Assembly: GCF_003298505.1 (NCBI RefSeq)
Contig: NZ_QNGB01000021.1
Span: 1-59,290 of the forward strand
DNA length: 59,290 nucleotides
Source of the DNA: Roseovarius sp. TE539
GTDB lineage: Bacteria; Pseudomonadota; Alphaproteobacteria; Rhodobacterales; Rhodobacteraceae
Direction of reading: 5' to 3'
The notes beneath the pieces are model-generated. The model was not told where the DNA came from. It saw only the letters and a list, made by a program, of their open reading frames with translations, and searched no databases. Of this stretch, positions 46,475 to 56,046 are shown in pieces. The position numbers were made by a program, and so were the translations under genes. Within the stretch, counting starts at the first letter, position 1, and each line of letters opens with the position of its first letter.

Positions 46475-46767
46475 TGGAGACTCTGCTGCAACTCGGTGGG
46501 GCCGGCATGGCGGGGGCTGCACTTGGCGCGCTCTATCTCGGGCTCCTGTGGCGGTCGGTGCAGGCGCTGACGGGACAGCGCCGCGCCGCGACCTTCATGG
46601 CGCTGGCACTGGCGCGGGCGGTGCTGGTGCTGGGGGCCGTGGCCGGGGCGCTCGGCCTCGGGGCGGGGGCGGGCACGCTGCTTGCCGCACTCGCCGGGTT
46701 CGTCGTCATTCGCATTGCGGCCACCCGGCGCACCGATGCCATCGACGGGAGGCCGACATGGAAATAA
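46471..46767 (+). CDS. atpR: N-ATPase AtpR subunit
   Basis: A 98-residue protein with three hydrophobic segments (MAGAALGALYLGLLW, ALALARAVLVLGAVAGALGL and LLAALAGFVVIRIA). Arg residues inside the second helix (ALARAVL) are typical of AtpR, which is proposed to interact with the c-ring during assembly. It overlaps the antiporter by 4 bp and atpB by 10 bp. Together with atpQ it marks this operon as N-type. Confidence 0.88.
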   Translation: MMETLLQLGGAGMAGAALGALYLGLLWRSVQALTGQRRAATFMALALARAVLVLGAVAGALGLGAGAGTLLAALAGFVVIRIAATRRTDAIDGRPTWK

Positions 46768-47480
46768 GCCCCGATTCCTGGGTGCTCTGGGAGTGGCGCG
46801 GCTGGCAACTGACCGCGACGGTCGCCTTTACCTGGCTGGTGATGGCCATACTCGTGACAGGGTCATGGCTGATCACCTCGCGGCTGAGCGAGGGCGAGAC
46901 CGTGTCGCGCTGGCAGGTCATGCTCGAGGTGATCGTCACCACGATCCGCGACCAGATCAAGGAGGTGGGCGCCGAGGATCCGAACCGCTACCTGCCTTTC
47001 ATCGGGACGCTTTTCCTCTTCATCGCGACGGCCAACCTGCTTACCGTCGTGCCCGGTTACCAGCCGCCCACCGGATCGCTTTCCACCACCGCGGCACTTG
47101 CCATCTGCGTGCTGATCGCCGTGCCGCTTTTCTCGATCGTCCGCCGCGGTGTCGGCGGCTATCTCCGGACCTATCTTCGCCCCAGCCCCTTCATGCTGCC
47201 CTTCAACCTGATCAGCGAGCTGTCGCGCACCCTGGCACTGGCCGTGCGGCTTTATGGCAATGTCATGAGCGGCACCGTCATCGTCGGCATCCTGATCAGC
47301 GTGGCGCCGTTCTTCTTTCCCGTGCTGATGCAGCTTCTGGGGCTGCTGACCGGGCTGATACAGGCGTACATCTTCGCGATTCTCGCGATGGTCTACATCG
47401 CCTCGGCCAGCCGTGCGCGGCCCGGGCGCGACAAACACCCCGATACCGAAACCGAACTTGCCGACACCGAAGGAGACTGA
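46758..47480 (+). CDS. atpB: N-ATPase Fo subunit a
   Basis: A 240-residue Fo subunit a with six hydrophobic segments. The essential Arg164 lies in LALAVRLYGNVMSG, and FNLISELSRTLALA precedes it. GLLTGLIQAYIFAILAMVYI is the conserved last helix pair. The ATG at 46758 follows GGGAGG. It forms the ion pathway with the c-ring. Confidence 0.95.
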   Translation: MEISPDSWVLWEWRGWQLTATVAFTWLVMAILVTGSWLITSRLSEGETVSRWQVMLEVIVTTIRDQIKEVGAEDPNRYLPFIGTLFLFIATANLLTVVPGYQPPTGSLSTTAALAICVLIAVPLFSIVRRGVGGYLRTYLRPSPFMLPFNLISELSRTLALAVRLYGNVMSGTVIVGILISVAPFFFPVLMQLLGLLTGLIQAYIFAILAMVYIASASRARPGRDKHPDTETELADTEGD

Positions 47481-47483
47481 CCC

Positions 47484-47762
47484 ATGGACCCGAACCTCTG
47501 GATCGCCATGATCTCGATTCTGACCGCCGGTTTGACCATCGCCATCGGCTCGATCGGCCCGGCGCTGGCAGAAGGGCGCGCCGCGGCGCAGGCGTTGCAG
47601 GCCATCGCGCAGCAGCCCGACGCCTCTGCCACCATCACCCGGACGCTGTTCGTCAGCCTGGCGATGATCGAATCCACCGCGATCTACTGCTTTGTCGTGG
47701 CGATGATCCTGATCTTCGCGAATCCCTTCACCGACCTCGCGACCCAGGCGACCGGGGGCTGA
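47484..47762 (+). CDS. atpE: N-ATPase Fo subunit c
   Basis: A 92-residue two-helix hairpin. Helix 1 contains GSIGPALAEGRAAAQAL with Glu30, and helix 2 has MIESTAIYCFVVAMILIFAN with Glu63, Ser64, Thr65 and Tyr68. The EST-x-x-Y set matches the Na+ site of Ilyobacter tartaricus, but its helix-1 Gln is replaced by Glu, giving the double-carboxylate site seen in N-ATPase c-rings. The Burkholderia pseudomallei N-type ring has 17 c subunits. Confidence 0.95.
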   Translation: MDPNLWIAMISILTAGLTIAIGSIGPALAEGRAAAQALQAIAQQPDASATITRTLFVSLAMIESTAIYCFVVAMILIFANPFTDLATQATGG

Positions 47763-47766
47763 AACC

Positions 47767-48600
47767 GTGCAGATCGACTGGCTCACGACCGCCGCCCAGA
47801 TTGTCAATTTCCTTATCCTGGTCTGGCTGTTGCAGCATTTTCTCTATCGCCCGATCACCCGGGCCATGCGCCGCCGCGAAGAACGCATCGAGGAACGTCT
47901 GGTCGAGGCCCGCAAGACCCGCGAAGAGGCCGAGGAGGAGGCCGAACGCCTGACCGCCGAGCGCCGGGAACTTGACGAAAGGCGCCAGAAAATGCTCGAG
48001 GAGGCGCGCGAGGAGGCCGAGGGCCTGCAACGGGAACTGGAAGCCGAGCTTCGAGAGGAAATGAAGGGCAAGCGCGAGACCTGGCAGCGCAACCTGCAGG
48101 CGGAACGCGAAGAATTCTTCCGACGGGTCCGGCGCCGGGCCGGCACGACGCTGCTGGACATCACCGGACGTGTGCTTGCGGATTTCGCGGACGAAGATCT
48201 GTCCGATCGGATTGCCACCCGCTTTCTCGAGCGTCTTGACACGCTTGATACCGACAGGAGGAAACAGCTTTCGGACGCTGCCGCACAGGCCGATCACGTG
48301 ATCGTCTCCACGGGCCGGACCATCGGCTCCTCGAGCCGCGGCAAGATCACCCGGGTGCTGCACGAGACACTCGGCACGGATATTGAAGTCAACTACCGCG
48401 AGGACGAGAAACTGTTGCTTGGCGTCCGCTTGACCATCGCCGAGCAGACCGTCGAATGGTCTGCCGGACGACATCTCGACCGGCTTGAGCAGGCGCTCAA
48501 CGAAATCGTCGACGCCGAAGCGCATGGCCCCGCGACCAGCGCGGCAGACAGCGGCGGGAAGGACACAGACGCGCCCGAAATCGAGGCACCGGCCACATGA
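47767..48600 (+). CDS. atpF: N-ATPase b subunit with C-terminal delta-like domain
   Basis: A 277-residue protein, well over the usual 160 for subunit b. An N-terminal membrane helix ([19 protein letters not shown]) leads into a long charged coiled coil (about 30-125, Glu/Arg-rich). The C-terminal part contains [20 protein letters not shown] and [16 protein letters not shown], which match the end of the delta subunit. No separate atpH exists in the operon, so this b-delta fusion likely provides the whole peripheral stalk. The start is GTG at 47767. Confidence 0.9.
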   Translation: MQIDWLTTAAQIVNFLILVWLLQHFLYRPITRAMRRREERIEERLVEARKTREEAEEEAERLTAERRELDERRQKMLEEAREEAEGLQRELEAELREEMKGKRETWQRNLQAEREEFFRRVRRRAGTTLLDITGRVLADFADEDLSDRIATRFLERLDTLDTDRRKQLSDAAAQADHVIVSTGRTIGSSSRGKITRVLHETLGTDIEVNYREDEKLLLGVRLTIAEQTVEWSAGRHLDRLEQALNEIVDAEAHGPATSAADSGGKDTDAPEIEAPAT

Positions 48601-50135
48601 AAGCACTTCAGGATCTCGAAAGCACCGTGCTGGAGCCACTGGCGCAGGCGCTGGCGCAGACCCGGCCGACCCTGGAGACCGCCCAGATCGCGCGCGTCCT
48701 GTCGGTGGGCAGCGGCGTGGCGCAGGTCGCCGGCTTCACCGATCTGCATGCCGATGAAATGGTGCGGTTCCCAAACGGGATCATGGGCATCGCCTCGAAT
48801 CTGAGAGAGAGCCGGGCCGGCGTGATCGTCCTGGGCGATACCGAGCGCCTGAGGCCCGGCGATCGCGTGCAGCGCACCGGCCGCGTGGTGGATGTGCCCG
48901 TTGGCGAGGCCCTGCTCGGCCGGGTGGTGGATGCCCTGGGCCGACCGCTTGACGAAGGCGGGCCCATCGAAAGCGGAATGCGCCGGGAGGTCGAGCGCCC
49001 GGCCCCGCCGATCATGCACCGCGCGCCGGTAAACCGGCCCCTTCACACCGGCATCAAGGCCGTGGATGCCGCGATCCCGATCGGGCGCGGACAGCGCGAG
49101 CTCGTTCTCGGTGACCGCCAGACCGGCAAGACCGCCATCGCGGTTGATGCGATCCTGAACCAGCGCGACACCGGGATCGTGTCGATCTACTGTGCCATCG
49201 GTCAGCGCGCTTCGGCGGTGGCGCGCGTGGTCCGGACCCTTCGCGATGCCGGCGCATTGGAGCGCACCATCGTCGTGGTCGGAGGTGGCAATGACGCGCC
49301 GGGGCTGCAATTTATCGCACCCTATGCCGCAACCTCCATGGCCGAGCATTTCATGCAGGCAGGCCAGGATGTGCTGATCGTCTATGACGACCTGACCCGG
49401 CACGCCCGTGCCTACCGGGAACTGTCGCTGCTTCTGCGCCGTCCGCCGGGGCGAGAGGCCTATCCGGGCGACATCTTCTATATCCATTCCCGGCTGCTGG
49501 AGCGCGCAACGCATCTGCGCGACGAGCATGGCGGCGGCTCACTGACCGCGTTGCCGGTTGTCGAAACCCAGGCGCAGAACATCTCGGCCTATATTCCGAC
49601 CAACCTGATCTCGATCACCGACGGTCAGATCTACCTGTCGCCCGATCTCTTCGAGAAGGGGCACCTGCCCGCCATCGACATCGGTGCCTCGGTCAGCCGG
49701 GTGGGCGGCAAGGCGCAGTTGCCCGCCTTCCGCAGCGTCGCCGGAAGCCTGCGGCTGATGTATTCCCAGTTCGAGGAACTCGAGAGTTTCGCCCGCTTCG
49801 GTACCCAGCTCGACGACGACACGCAGGCGAAACTGACGCGCGGCACACGGGTGCGCGCGGTCCTCGGGCAGAACGAGCACCGGCACCTCTCCACGCCCGA
49901 ACAGATCGCCGCATTGCTGGCCGCAACTGAAGGGCTGTTCGACGCCATCGACCCTGACGATGTGGCCGCGGCCGAGGCCAAGGTCTGCCGGCTGGTCCGT
50001 GAGGAGATGTCCGATCTCGCCGGGCGCGTCACAGACGGAGAAAGGCTGCGCGATGATGACCGGGATACCCTGCTTCGCCGGATGCGCGGTGTGCTGGGCC
50101 ATGATACGCAGGAGGCCGGCGATGGAAACGCTTGA
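48597..50135 (+). CDS. atpA: N-ATPase F1 alpha subunit
   Basis: A 512-residue F1 alpha subunit with P-loop [36 protein letters not shown] and the arginine-finger region [14 protein letters not shown] to [13 protein letters not shown]. The N-terminal [14 protein letters not shown] is somewhat divergent from housekeeping AtpA. It overlaps atpF by 4 bp, and atpG begins 14 bp before its end. Confidence 0.95.
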   Translation: MKALQDLESTVLEPLAQALAQTRPTLETAQIARVLSVGSGVAQVAGFTDLHADEMVRFPNGIMGIASNLRESRAGVIVLGDTERLRPGDRVQRTGRVVDVPVGEALLGRVVDALGRPLDEGGPIESGMRREVERPAPPIMHRAPVNRPLHTGIKAVDAAIPIGRGQRELVLGDRQTGKTAIAVDAILNQRDTGIVSIYCAIGQRASAVARVVRTLRDAGALERTIVVVGGGNDAPGLQFIAPYAATSMAEHFMQAGQDVLIVYDDLTRHARAYRELSLLLRRPPGREAYPGDIFYIHSRLLERATHLRDEHGGGSLTALPVVETQAQNISAYIPTNLISITDGQIYLSPDLFEKGHLPAIDIGASVSRVGGKAQLPAFRSVAGSLRLMYSQFEELESFARFGTQLDDDTQAKLTRGTRVRAVLGQNEHRHLSTPEQIAALLAATEGLFDAIDPDDVAAAEAKVCRLVREEMSDLAGRVTDGERLRDDDRDTLLRRMRGVLGHDTQEAGDGNA

Positions 50136-51039
50136 AGGCCTTTCCGAGGCGCTGGAGACAACGGGCGATATCCGATCGATCGTGCGCACGATGAAATCAC
50201 TCTCGGCGGTCTCGATCCGGCAATACGAGCAGGCGGAGGCAGCACTCGCCGGTTTCGAGCAGACCATAGAACTTGGCCTGACCGCTCTCTTGCGCGACCG
50301 CCGCGGACGGGGCAAGCCACTGCCCGAAACGGTGACCGGCAAGGGCGGCGAGGCGCTGATCGTGATCGGCTCGGATCGCGGACTGTGCGGCCGCTACAAC
50401 GAGAATGTCGCCCGCTTCGGGGCCGAACGTTTCGGCCCGCAGACCGTGACCCTGGCCGTGATCGGGGCCCGCGCCGCCGCCCGGCTTGAGGCCGAGGGCC
50501 GCCCGGCCGACCGGCATTTCGCGCCTCCGGGGTCAGTGGCGGGTCTGACGGCCACGGTTCAGGCGGTCATCCTCGAGACAGACCGCTGGATACGCGAGCA
50601 CGGCGTAGGGCGCGTCCGCCTTGTCCACAACCGGCGCGCCGGGCGGGTCAATGCCGAGCTCAGCGAACGACATCTGCTGCCAATCCCCGAGAGCACGCTG
50701 GCGCGGCTCGTCGATGCCGACTGGCCCGGGCCCGGGCGGCCGTTCTTTCGCATGCCCGAGGCGCAATTGATGTCATGGCTGGTGCGACAACGCCTTTTCG
50801 TGATGATTTACCGCGCACTCGCCGAGGCTCTTGCCAGCGAACATGCCACCCGTCTTGCCGCCATGCAACGCGCCGAACGCAACATCGAGGAGCGGCAGGC
50901 CGACCTGAATTCGGCCTATCGCCGCAAGCGGCAGGAAACCATCACCCGGGAATTGCTGGACGTGGTGGCCGGTTTCGAAGCCGTCGGCACGCCAGAGCCC
51001 GACAATGAGGCGGGCCAGAACGGCACGGCAGGAACCTGA
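50122..51039 (+). CDS. atpG: N-ATPase F1 gamma subunit
   Basis: A 305-residue gamma subunit, the rotating shaft. It has N- and C-terminal coiled coils ([20 protein letters not shown] and the terminal [20 protein letters not shown]) and the conserved [16 protein letters not shown]. Divergence and low conservation of gamma are typical of N-ATPases. The ATG at 50122 follows GGAGG inside the end of atpA. It is the last gene of the operon. Confidence 0.92.
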   Translation: METLEGLSEALETTGDIRSIVRTMKSLSAVSIRQYEQAEAALAGFEQTIELGLTALLRDRRGRGKPLPETVTGKGGEALIVIGSDRGLCGRYNENVARFGAERFGPQTVTLAVIGARAAARLEAEGRPADRHFAPPGSVAGLTATVQAVILETDRWIREHGVGRVRLVHNRRAGRVNAELSERHLLPIPESTLARLVDADWPGPGRPFFRMPEAQLMSWLVRQRLFVMIYRALAEALASEHATRLAAMQRAERNIEERQADLNSAYRRKRQETITRELLDVVAGFEAVGTPEPDNEAGQNGTAGT

Positions 51040-51378
51040 CGGGAAACGCCCGGGCCAGATCGCGCAAAGCGCCGCGCGGCCACTCTTCCGGTGCCGGGTG
51101 ATCCAGCGTGTTGCATTCAATCGGAAACGAACCTGAGACGGCTGCGCGGCGACCAAGGCTGGCGCATGCGCGTCAGCGGTGCAACGGGCGGGTCCCCCGA
51201 TCCGGCGCAACCTGACTGTCTTGTTGCGATCCCGGCTCTTGTACGGAGAAAGAGCCATTGTGCACCGCCGGATGCACCAGATGTTCGCCCCCGTCAGGCA
51301 CATATCTGCCCTCGACACCCGGCGCGGTGAGAGGCCCGGGCCCCGGCGGCGATCCGGGGCCAGGGGGGGACGATATGG
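51040..51378. other. Gap between atpG and the dodecin gene, with one hairpin
   Basis: No supported gene in about 340 bases. An 8-bp perfect stem, GGCCCCGG (51339-51346) with CCGGGGCC (51354-51361), lies 17 bp beyond the dodecin stop. It lacks a T-run but could end either of the two convergent transcripts. Confidence 0.45.
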
Positions 51379-51594
51379 TCATGCGGCGGATTGATCATCG
51401 ACCTGGAAGGTGATCTTGGCATTCACCCGATAGCTGGTGATCCTGTCATTCTCCACCTGTGCATTCATTTCCTTGATGTAGACCGACTTGATGTTCCTGA
51501 CGGATTTCGCGGCCTTGTTAACCGCCTCCTGTGCCGCCTGCTCGAACCCGTCCGGGGATTCGGTGAGAATCTCGATTACCTTGAGCATCGACAT
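51379..51594 (-). CDS. Dodecin
   Basis: A 71-residue flavin-binding dodecamer protein. MLKVIEILTESPDGFEQAAQ, VNKAAKSVRNIKSVYIKEMN and YRVNAKITFQVD follow the strand-helix-strand-strand layout of the family. It stores or buffers flavin. It has a good AGGAG site and stands alone, convergent with the ATPase operon. Confidence 0.95.
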   Translation of the reverse strand: MSMLKVIEILTESPDGFEQAAQEAVNKAAKSVRNIKSVYIKEMNAQVENDRITSYRVNAKITFQVDDQSAA

Positions 51595-51703
51595 TTTTGC
51601 TCTCCTTTCTGGTTAGCCATGCCGGAGAAGCCCCGGCATCCGCCCGCGGAGCATTCATGAGCCGGCTCAAGGGTGCATTGACCTCTGTTAAAGTCTCTTG
51701 GTT

Positions 51704-51985
51704 TTAAAGTATGTTGCACCAGATCGAAGCCATCCACCCTTCGTCGAGCCTGTGCAGGGGCGCCTTGAGTGTCGAGAAGGCCGGTTCGTCGGGGTTCCTC
51801 TCCGGGGAGTATGGCCGCAAGTACAGGAACCGGCATCCGGCCAGCCGCAGCGCCTCTGCCGCCACTAGGTTGCGTTGCGTACTGGGACTGTCGCGGATGA
51901 CGACAGTGCCCGGGCGCAATTCCGGAACCAGTTCCCGGCGAACCCACGCGGCGAAGGCGGACCCGTGCATCGCGCCCTTGATCAC
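51704..51985 (-). mobile_element. IS630-family transposase fragment
   Basis: The 93-residue frame holds only the C-terminal half of an IS630 DDE transposase: RPGTVVIRDSPSTQRN (catalytic Asp region), AEALRLAGCRFLYLRPYSPE and RNPDEPAFSTLKAPL, where the last acidic residue of the triad is recognisable. The conserved DN-x-SxH is altered to DSPSTQ. The N-terminal half is missing, so it is a dead remnant. It ends next to a DUF3489 fragment. Confidence 0.8.
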
Positions 51986-51990
51986 CCGGT

Positions 51991-52137
51991 GCGACCATCG
52001 ACGAGATCGCTGCCGCCTTGGACTGGAAGCCGCACACTGTGAAGGGTGCGCTTGCCGGCGCGCTCAAGAAAAAGCTCGGCCAGACAATTACTTCCAAGAA
52101 GGTCTACGGGCGCGGCCGGCCCTGCAAGATCGCCGAG
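51991..52137 (+). pseudogene. DUF3489 domain fragment
   Basis: Frame 51991-52137 reads ATIDEIAAALDWKPHTVKGA, LAGALKKKLGQTITSKKV and YGRGRPCKIAES. This is the winged-helix-like DUF3489 module (TIxEIAxAxGWQxHTVRGxLSGxLKKKLGL). The upstream part of the gene is cut off exactly where the IS630 fragment begins, and downstream the frame turns to low-complexity sequence. The remaining stretch to 52313 holds no recognisable gene. Confidence 0.75.
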
Positions 52138-52313
52138 AGTTCACGCCGCACTCCACGACGGTCCCGATACCGCCGTCCCGGATGGGACGGCAGTGTATCT
52201 ATCCGACCCTGCAACCACTTCGAGTTCAAATCGAGCGTCTTCATCAGCTTCTCAGGTGCCGAATGTGCATTTGGTGACAGCCGCCGGCCTCCGTATTCGA
52301 GGGTTCGCCGTTG

Positions 52314-52961
52314 TCATTCCATCCTGCGCTTGTAGCCCGTGATCATGGCGCGGACGAGATTTTCACGATGTGCGAGGCTCGCGATGATAACACCTCCGAC
52401 ATGCAGCGCGATCAACAATAGTGTGGCGTTGGCGGCGATCTCGTGGATCTCCTCGAAGGCTTCCCCGGCCTCCTCTCCCTCGCCACGCTCACCGTATTCC
52501 GCATGGTTCTCGGCCTCGCCCTCGATTGCCCATGCTGGCAGGCCCTGCGTGGTGAGAAGGCCGGCCAGCGGGCCCTCGCCGTCTTCCACGGCCAGCACAG
52601 CCATGCCGGACAGCGCCGTGAGAGCCAGTGCGACCAACAATGCCACGGTCATGGCACCGCCCGCCGGGCTGTGGCCAACATGGCGCTCCGCCCGGCCCGT
52701 CGCCAGCCCGTGCAGGTAGCCGATCACCCGCCCCGGTACGGTGACGAAATCGGAGAAGCGGGCATGCCGGGGACCGACGAAGCCCCAGGCAAACCGCAGG
52801 ACCACCACCGCCGCGATGGCATAGCCCGCATAGCTGTGGAGCCATTGCGGCTCGCCTTCGGTGAGGTAGGCGGTGGCGACCCCCGCCACCAACACCCAGT
52901 GACCGATGCGGACCAGGGGATCCCAGACCCGCACCGTTCCGGTTTCAGCAGCCCCGGCCAT
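52314..52961 (-). CDS. Cytochrome b561-type membrane protein
   Basis: A 215-residue di-haem cytochrome b with four membrane helices. Haem ligand candidates are His in VRIGHWVLVAG, LHSYAGYAIAA, a middle HVGHSPAGGAM and the last ALHVGGVIIAS. A strongly acidic insert (EGEAENHAEYGERGEGEEAG) precedes the last helix. The ATG at 52961 overlaps the PepSY stop by one base (TGATG), so the two are coupled. It may pass electrons from the quinone pool to a periplasmic acceptor. Confidence 0.85.
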   Translation of the reverse strand: MAGAAETGTVRVWDPLVRIGHWVLVAGVATAYLTEGEPQWLHSYAGYAIAAVVVLRFAWGFVGPRHARFSDFVTVPGRVIGYLHGLATGRAERHVGHSPAGGAMTVALLVALALTALSGMAVLAVEDGEGPLAGLLTTQGLPAWAIEGEAENHAEYGERGEGEEAGEAFEEIHEIAANATLLLIALHVGGVIIASLAHRENLVRAMITGYKRRME

Positions 52962-53278
52962 CAATCGTCATACCGCTCGTGGCCATCATCATAACGGTCA
53001 TCATCGTCGCGATACGGCAGAACCTCGCCCGTCACCGGGTCGAGGTAGGCCTCGACGCGCATGCCTTTGGCGTCGATCATCTCGACATCGTAACGGCCCC
53101 GTTCCAGCTCGATCTCGCGGACAGTATAGCCCTGGCCTTCGAGCATGGTGGCGATCTGGGCGATGCTCATGCGGTCCTGTGCCGTGCCGGTACCTTTCTG
53201 TTGCTGGGCGGTCGCGCCAAGTGCGAACAGGCCGACGGCCATTGCCAGCGATGCGGTGGGAAGGATGTTGCGTTTCAT
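52961..53278 (-). CDS. Secreted PepSY-domain protein
   Basis: A 105-residue protein with a signal peptide (MKRNILPTASLAMAVGLFAL, cut near ATA-QQ) and one PepSY domain (MSIAQIATMLEGQGYTVREI, then VEAYLDPVTGEVLP). It ends in an Asp-rich tail (RDDDDRYDDGHERYDD) that could bind cations. It precedes the cytochrome b561 gene and is divergent from a second PepSY gene with a two-component system. Confidence 0.88.
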   Translation of the reverse strand: MKRNILPTASLAMAVGLFALGATAQQQKGTGTAQDRMSIAQIATMLEGQGYTVREIELERGRYDVEMIDAKGMRVEAYLDPVTGEVLPYRDDDDRYDDGHERYDD

Positions 53279-53405
53279 GTCGTGTCTCCGTTTTGCGGGC
53301 AGCCCCCGTGGCTACCGATGACACCTTTTGCACCACACCGGCTGACGCCGGCCTGATCGGCCCTGTCAGCTTGTCGTCAGGTCGAGGGCAGTAGATACTG
53401 CCTGC

Positions 53406-53702
53406 ATGACGCGCCTTTTCCTCATTCTGGCCCTGCTGGCCGGCCCCGCGCTGGCCGATGACGACGGTCAGGACCGCGCCCGCCGCGCCTTGCAGGCGGG
53501 TGAGATATTGCCGCTTTCGGACATTCTTGCCGCGGCCGCGGCCGCGCGCCCCGGCCGCGTCATCGAACTGGAACTGGAACGCGACGACGGCCGCTGGATC
53601 TACGAATTGGAACTGGTGACGCCGGAGGGGCGGCTTTACGAGATGGAGGTCGATGCCGCGACCGCGACCGTGCTGGAGCTGGAGCGCGAGGAGGACGACT
53701 GA
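53406..53702 (+). CDS. Small secreted PepSY-like protein
   Basis: A 98-residue protein with a signal peptide (MTRLFLILALLAGPALADDD) and a PepSY-like domain (EILPLSDILAAAAAARPGRV, WIYELELVTPEGRLYEMEVD). It begins 127 bp from the divergent PepSY gene and ends one base before the response-regulator ATG, so it is the first gene of a three-gene sensory operon. Confidence 0.85.
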   Translation: MTRLFLILALLAGPALADDDGQDRARRALQAGEILPLSDILAAAAAARPGRVIELELERDDGRWIYELELVTPEGRLYEMEVDAATATVLELEREEDD

Positions 53703-53703
53703 C

Positions 53704-54363
53704 ATGCGCGCGCTCGCGGTCGAGGATGACCCCCGCATTGCCGCTGACCTGTCCGATGCGCTGACGCCGGCCGGTTTCCTGGTCGAAGTGACCGGCGATG
53801 GCGAAGACGCCTGGTTCCTCGGAGATACCGAGGATTACGACCTTGTCGTGCTGGATCTCGGGCTGCCGGGGATGGACGGGCTGGCGGTGCTGAAACGCTG
53901 GCGTGCTAACGGGCGCACCATGCCGGTGCTGGTGCTGACGGCGCGCGGCACATGGCAGGAGCGGGTCGAGGGAATCGAGGCGGGCGCCGACGATTACCTG
54001 CCCAAGCCGTTCCGGATGGAGGAACTGGTGGCCCGCGCCCGCGCACTTGTGCGCCGGTCCGGCGGGCATGCGGGCGCGCTGCAGGAGGCCGGCGCGCTCA
54101 GTCTCGACACCAACCGGATGAGTGTCGCGGTGCGCGGTGTGCCCGTGCAGGTCACCGCACTGGAATACCGCCTGCTGGCCTACCTGATGCAGAACCGCGA
54201 GCGGCCCGTGCCGCCCCCCGAACTTCTGGAACATCTTTACGGGGACGATGACGCGCGCGAGGCCAACGCGCTGGAAGCGGTGATCACGCGACTCCGCCGC
54301 AAGCTGGGGCGCGGCGTGATCGGCACGCGGCGCGGCTTTGGCTATTTCCTGGAGGGAACATGA
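53704..54363 (+). CDS. OmpR-family response regulator
   Basis: A 219-residue regulator with a receiver domain (acidic pair Asp8-Asp9, phospho-acceptor Asp51 in LVVLDLGLPGMDG, Lys in YLPKPF) and a C-terminal winged helix (VTALEYRLLAYLMQNRERPV, ending TRRGFGYFLEG). It is close to the PmrA/QseB group. It is coupled to the kinase gene by ATGA. Its likely targets include the divergent PepSY/b561 genes. Confidence 0.95.
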   Translation: MRALAVEDDPRIAADLSDALTPAGFLVEVTGDGEDAWFLGDTEDYDLVVLDLGLPGMDGLAVLKRWRANGRTMPVLVLTARGTWQERVEGIEAGADDYLPKPFRMEELVARARALVRRSGGHAGALQEAGALSLDTNRMSVAVRGVPVQVTALEYRLLAYLMQNRERPVPPPELLEHLYGDDDAREANALEAVITRLRRKLGRGVIGTRRGFGYFLEGT

Positions 54364-55679
54364 GCCTGCGCCTGCGCCTTGCGCTCGCCGGCGCCGTCGC
54401 GATCCTGACCGCGCTCGGGCTGGCGGCGTTCGGGCTTTCGCAGCTTTTCGGCGCGCATGTGGAACGCCGCGCGGTGGCCGAGATGGGCGTGCAGCTCGAC
54501 CAGGTACTGGCGGGGCTGGAGCGCGGGCCAGACGGGCTGGAGTTGGCCCGCGCCCCTGCAGACCCGCGGTTCCGGCGCCCCTACGGCGGGCTCTACTGGC
54601 AGATCGAAGGGCCGGACGGCCTGCAGCGCTCCCGTTCGCTTTGGGACAGCGCGCTGGACCTGCCCGCCGACACTCTTGGCGATGGCGGGGTGCACGTGCA
54701 CCGCCTGCCCGGTCCGGAAGGGGGCGCGCTTCTGGTGCTGGAACGCTCGGTCACGCTGCCAGCGCGGATTGGGGGCGGGTCTGCCCGTGCCGCGGTTGCC
54801 ATGGCGGCGGCGGAACTCGATGCCGCCCGACATGCCTTCATGGGGGATCTCGCGCCCTATCTCGGGCTGCTGGCGCTGGTGCTGACCGGGGCGGGATGGG
54901 CGCAGCTCGGGGTCGGGCTGCGCCCATTGCGGGGTCTCGGCACGCGGGTCGCCGCGTTGCGCGCCGGCCGCGCGGAGCGGATGGGCGAGGACTGGCCGCA
55001 GGAGCTGCGCCCCGTTGCCGGCGAGATCGACGCGCTGCTGGCAGCGCGCGAGGCCGAAACCGCCCGTGCCCGGACCCGCGCCTCGGACCTGGCCCATGGC
55101 CTCAAGACCCCGCTGCAGGCCCTGATGGGCGAGGCCGCCCGCCTGCGCGAGGCCGGCGCCGTCGGACAGGCCGAGGGGATCGAGGACACCGCCCGTGCCA
55201 TGCGCCGCACGGTGGACCGCGAGCTGGCCCGCGCCCGCACCGCCGCCCGCGCCGGTGATGCCAGCGCCGACGCCGGCGAGGTTGCCGAGAGGCTGGTCGC
55301 GGTGCTGCGTCGCACGCCTGGCGGGGGGCGCCTGGACTGGTGGGTCGACATTCCCACCGGCACGCGCGTCGCGCTGGACCCGGCAGACCTCTCGGAGGCG
55401 CTCGGCGCATTGGCCGAGAACGCCGCACGCCATGCGCGAAACCGCGTGTCCGTCTGCGCAGTTTCGCAAGACGGGCGGGTATTGCTGAGTGTAACGGACG
55501 ACGGACCCGGCATCGCGCCCGACCGCCGCGCGGCGCTGCCCGCCCGCCACGGTCGCGCCGACGAAAGCGGCGCGGGCCTCGGCCTCGCCATTGCCGCCGA
55601 GATTGCCGAAGCCGCAGGCGGTCGGCTGACCCTGTCCGATGCTGACCCCGGCCTGGCAGCAACACTGGAGTTGCCATAA
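54360..55679 (+). CDS. Sensor histidine kinase
   Basis: A 439-residue kinase with two membrane helices (about 7-30 and 164-184) around a periplasmic domain of about 130 residues. The H-box is the variant ASDLAHGLKTPLQAL. The ATP-binding boxes are LGALAENAARHA (N), VTDDGPGI (G1) and GAGLGLAIA (G2). The AHGLKTP box replaces the common HELRTP, as in PhoQ/QseC-like kinases. It pairs with the regulator upstream. Confidence 0.93.
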   Translation: MSLRLRLALAGAVAILTALGLAAFGLSQLFGAHVERRAVAEMGVQLDQVLAGLERGPDGLELARAPADPRFRRPYGGLYWQIEGPDGLQRSRSLWDSALDLPADTLGDGGVHVHRLPGPEGGALLVLERSVTLPARIGGGSARAAVAMAAAELDAARHAFMGDLAPYLGLLALVLTGAGWAQLGVGLRPLRGLGTRVAALRAGRAERMGEDWPQELRPVAGEIDALLAAREAETARARTRASDLAHGLKTPLQALMGEAARLREAGAVGQAEGIEDTARAMRRTVDRELARARTAARAGDASADAGEVAERLVAVLRRTPGGGRLDWWVDIPTGTRVALDPADLSEALGALAENAARHARNRVSVCAVSQDGRVLLSVTDDGPGIAPDRRAALPARHGRADESGAGLGLAIAAEIAEAAGGRLTLSDADPGLAATLELP

Positions 55680-56046
55680 ACCTTGTTACGCTTTCGCAAA
55701 ATCGCGCTGAACCCCGTCGGTTTGAATCCGGTTTGCGCATGCGCGCCCAACCCGTGAACGCCCAATCTCTTCTCATCGAGATTTCTGATCCGCGGCGAAT
55801 CTCTTCTCTGACCGACCGTGCCGCGGCACCGTGACAATAGGCCAGACGGCACCGCCGGGATATCCGGCACACCTGACCGTGCGGGGCGCATTGGCGGTTG
55901 CACCCTTCTTCGCGGGCGCAGCGGCCTGTCCCCCTTTACCTTCGTGGTCTGGCCTGCCGCTGCAGCGCGGTGTGTCGATGGCCGTTTCGCGGGCACCGCG
56001 CGGACTGAGCCCAGTGTCGCGTACGGCGGCGATCCGGCGGGCGCCT
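55680..56046. other. Gap after the histidine kinase
   Basis: No supported gene in about 370 bases between two convergent genes. Frames on both strands give only Arg/Pro/Ala-rich sequence. No T-run terminator was found. Confidence 0.5.
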
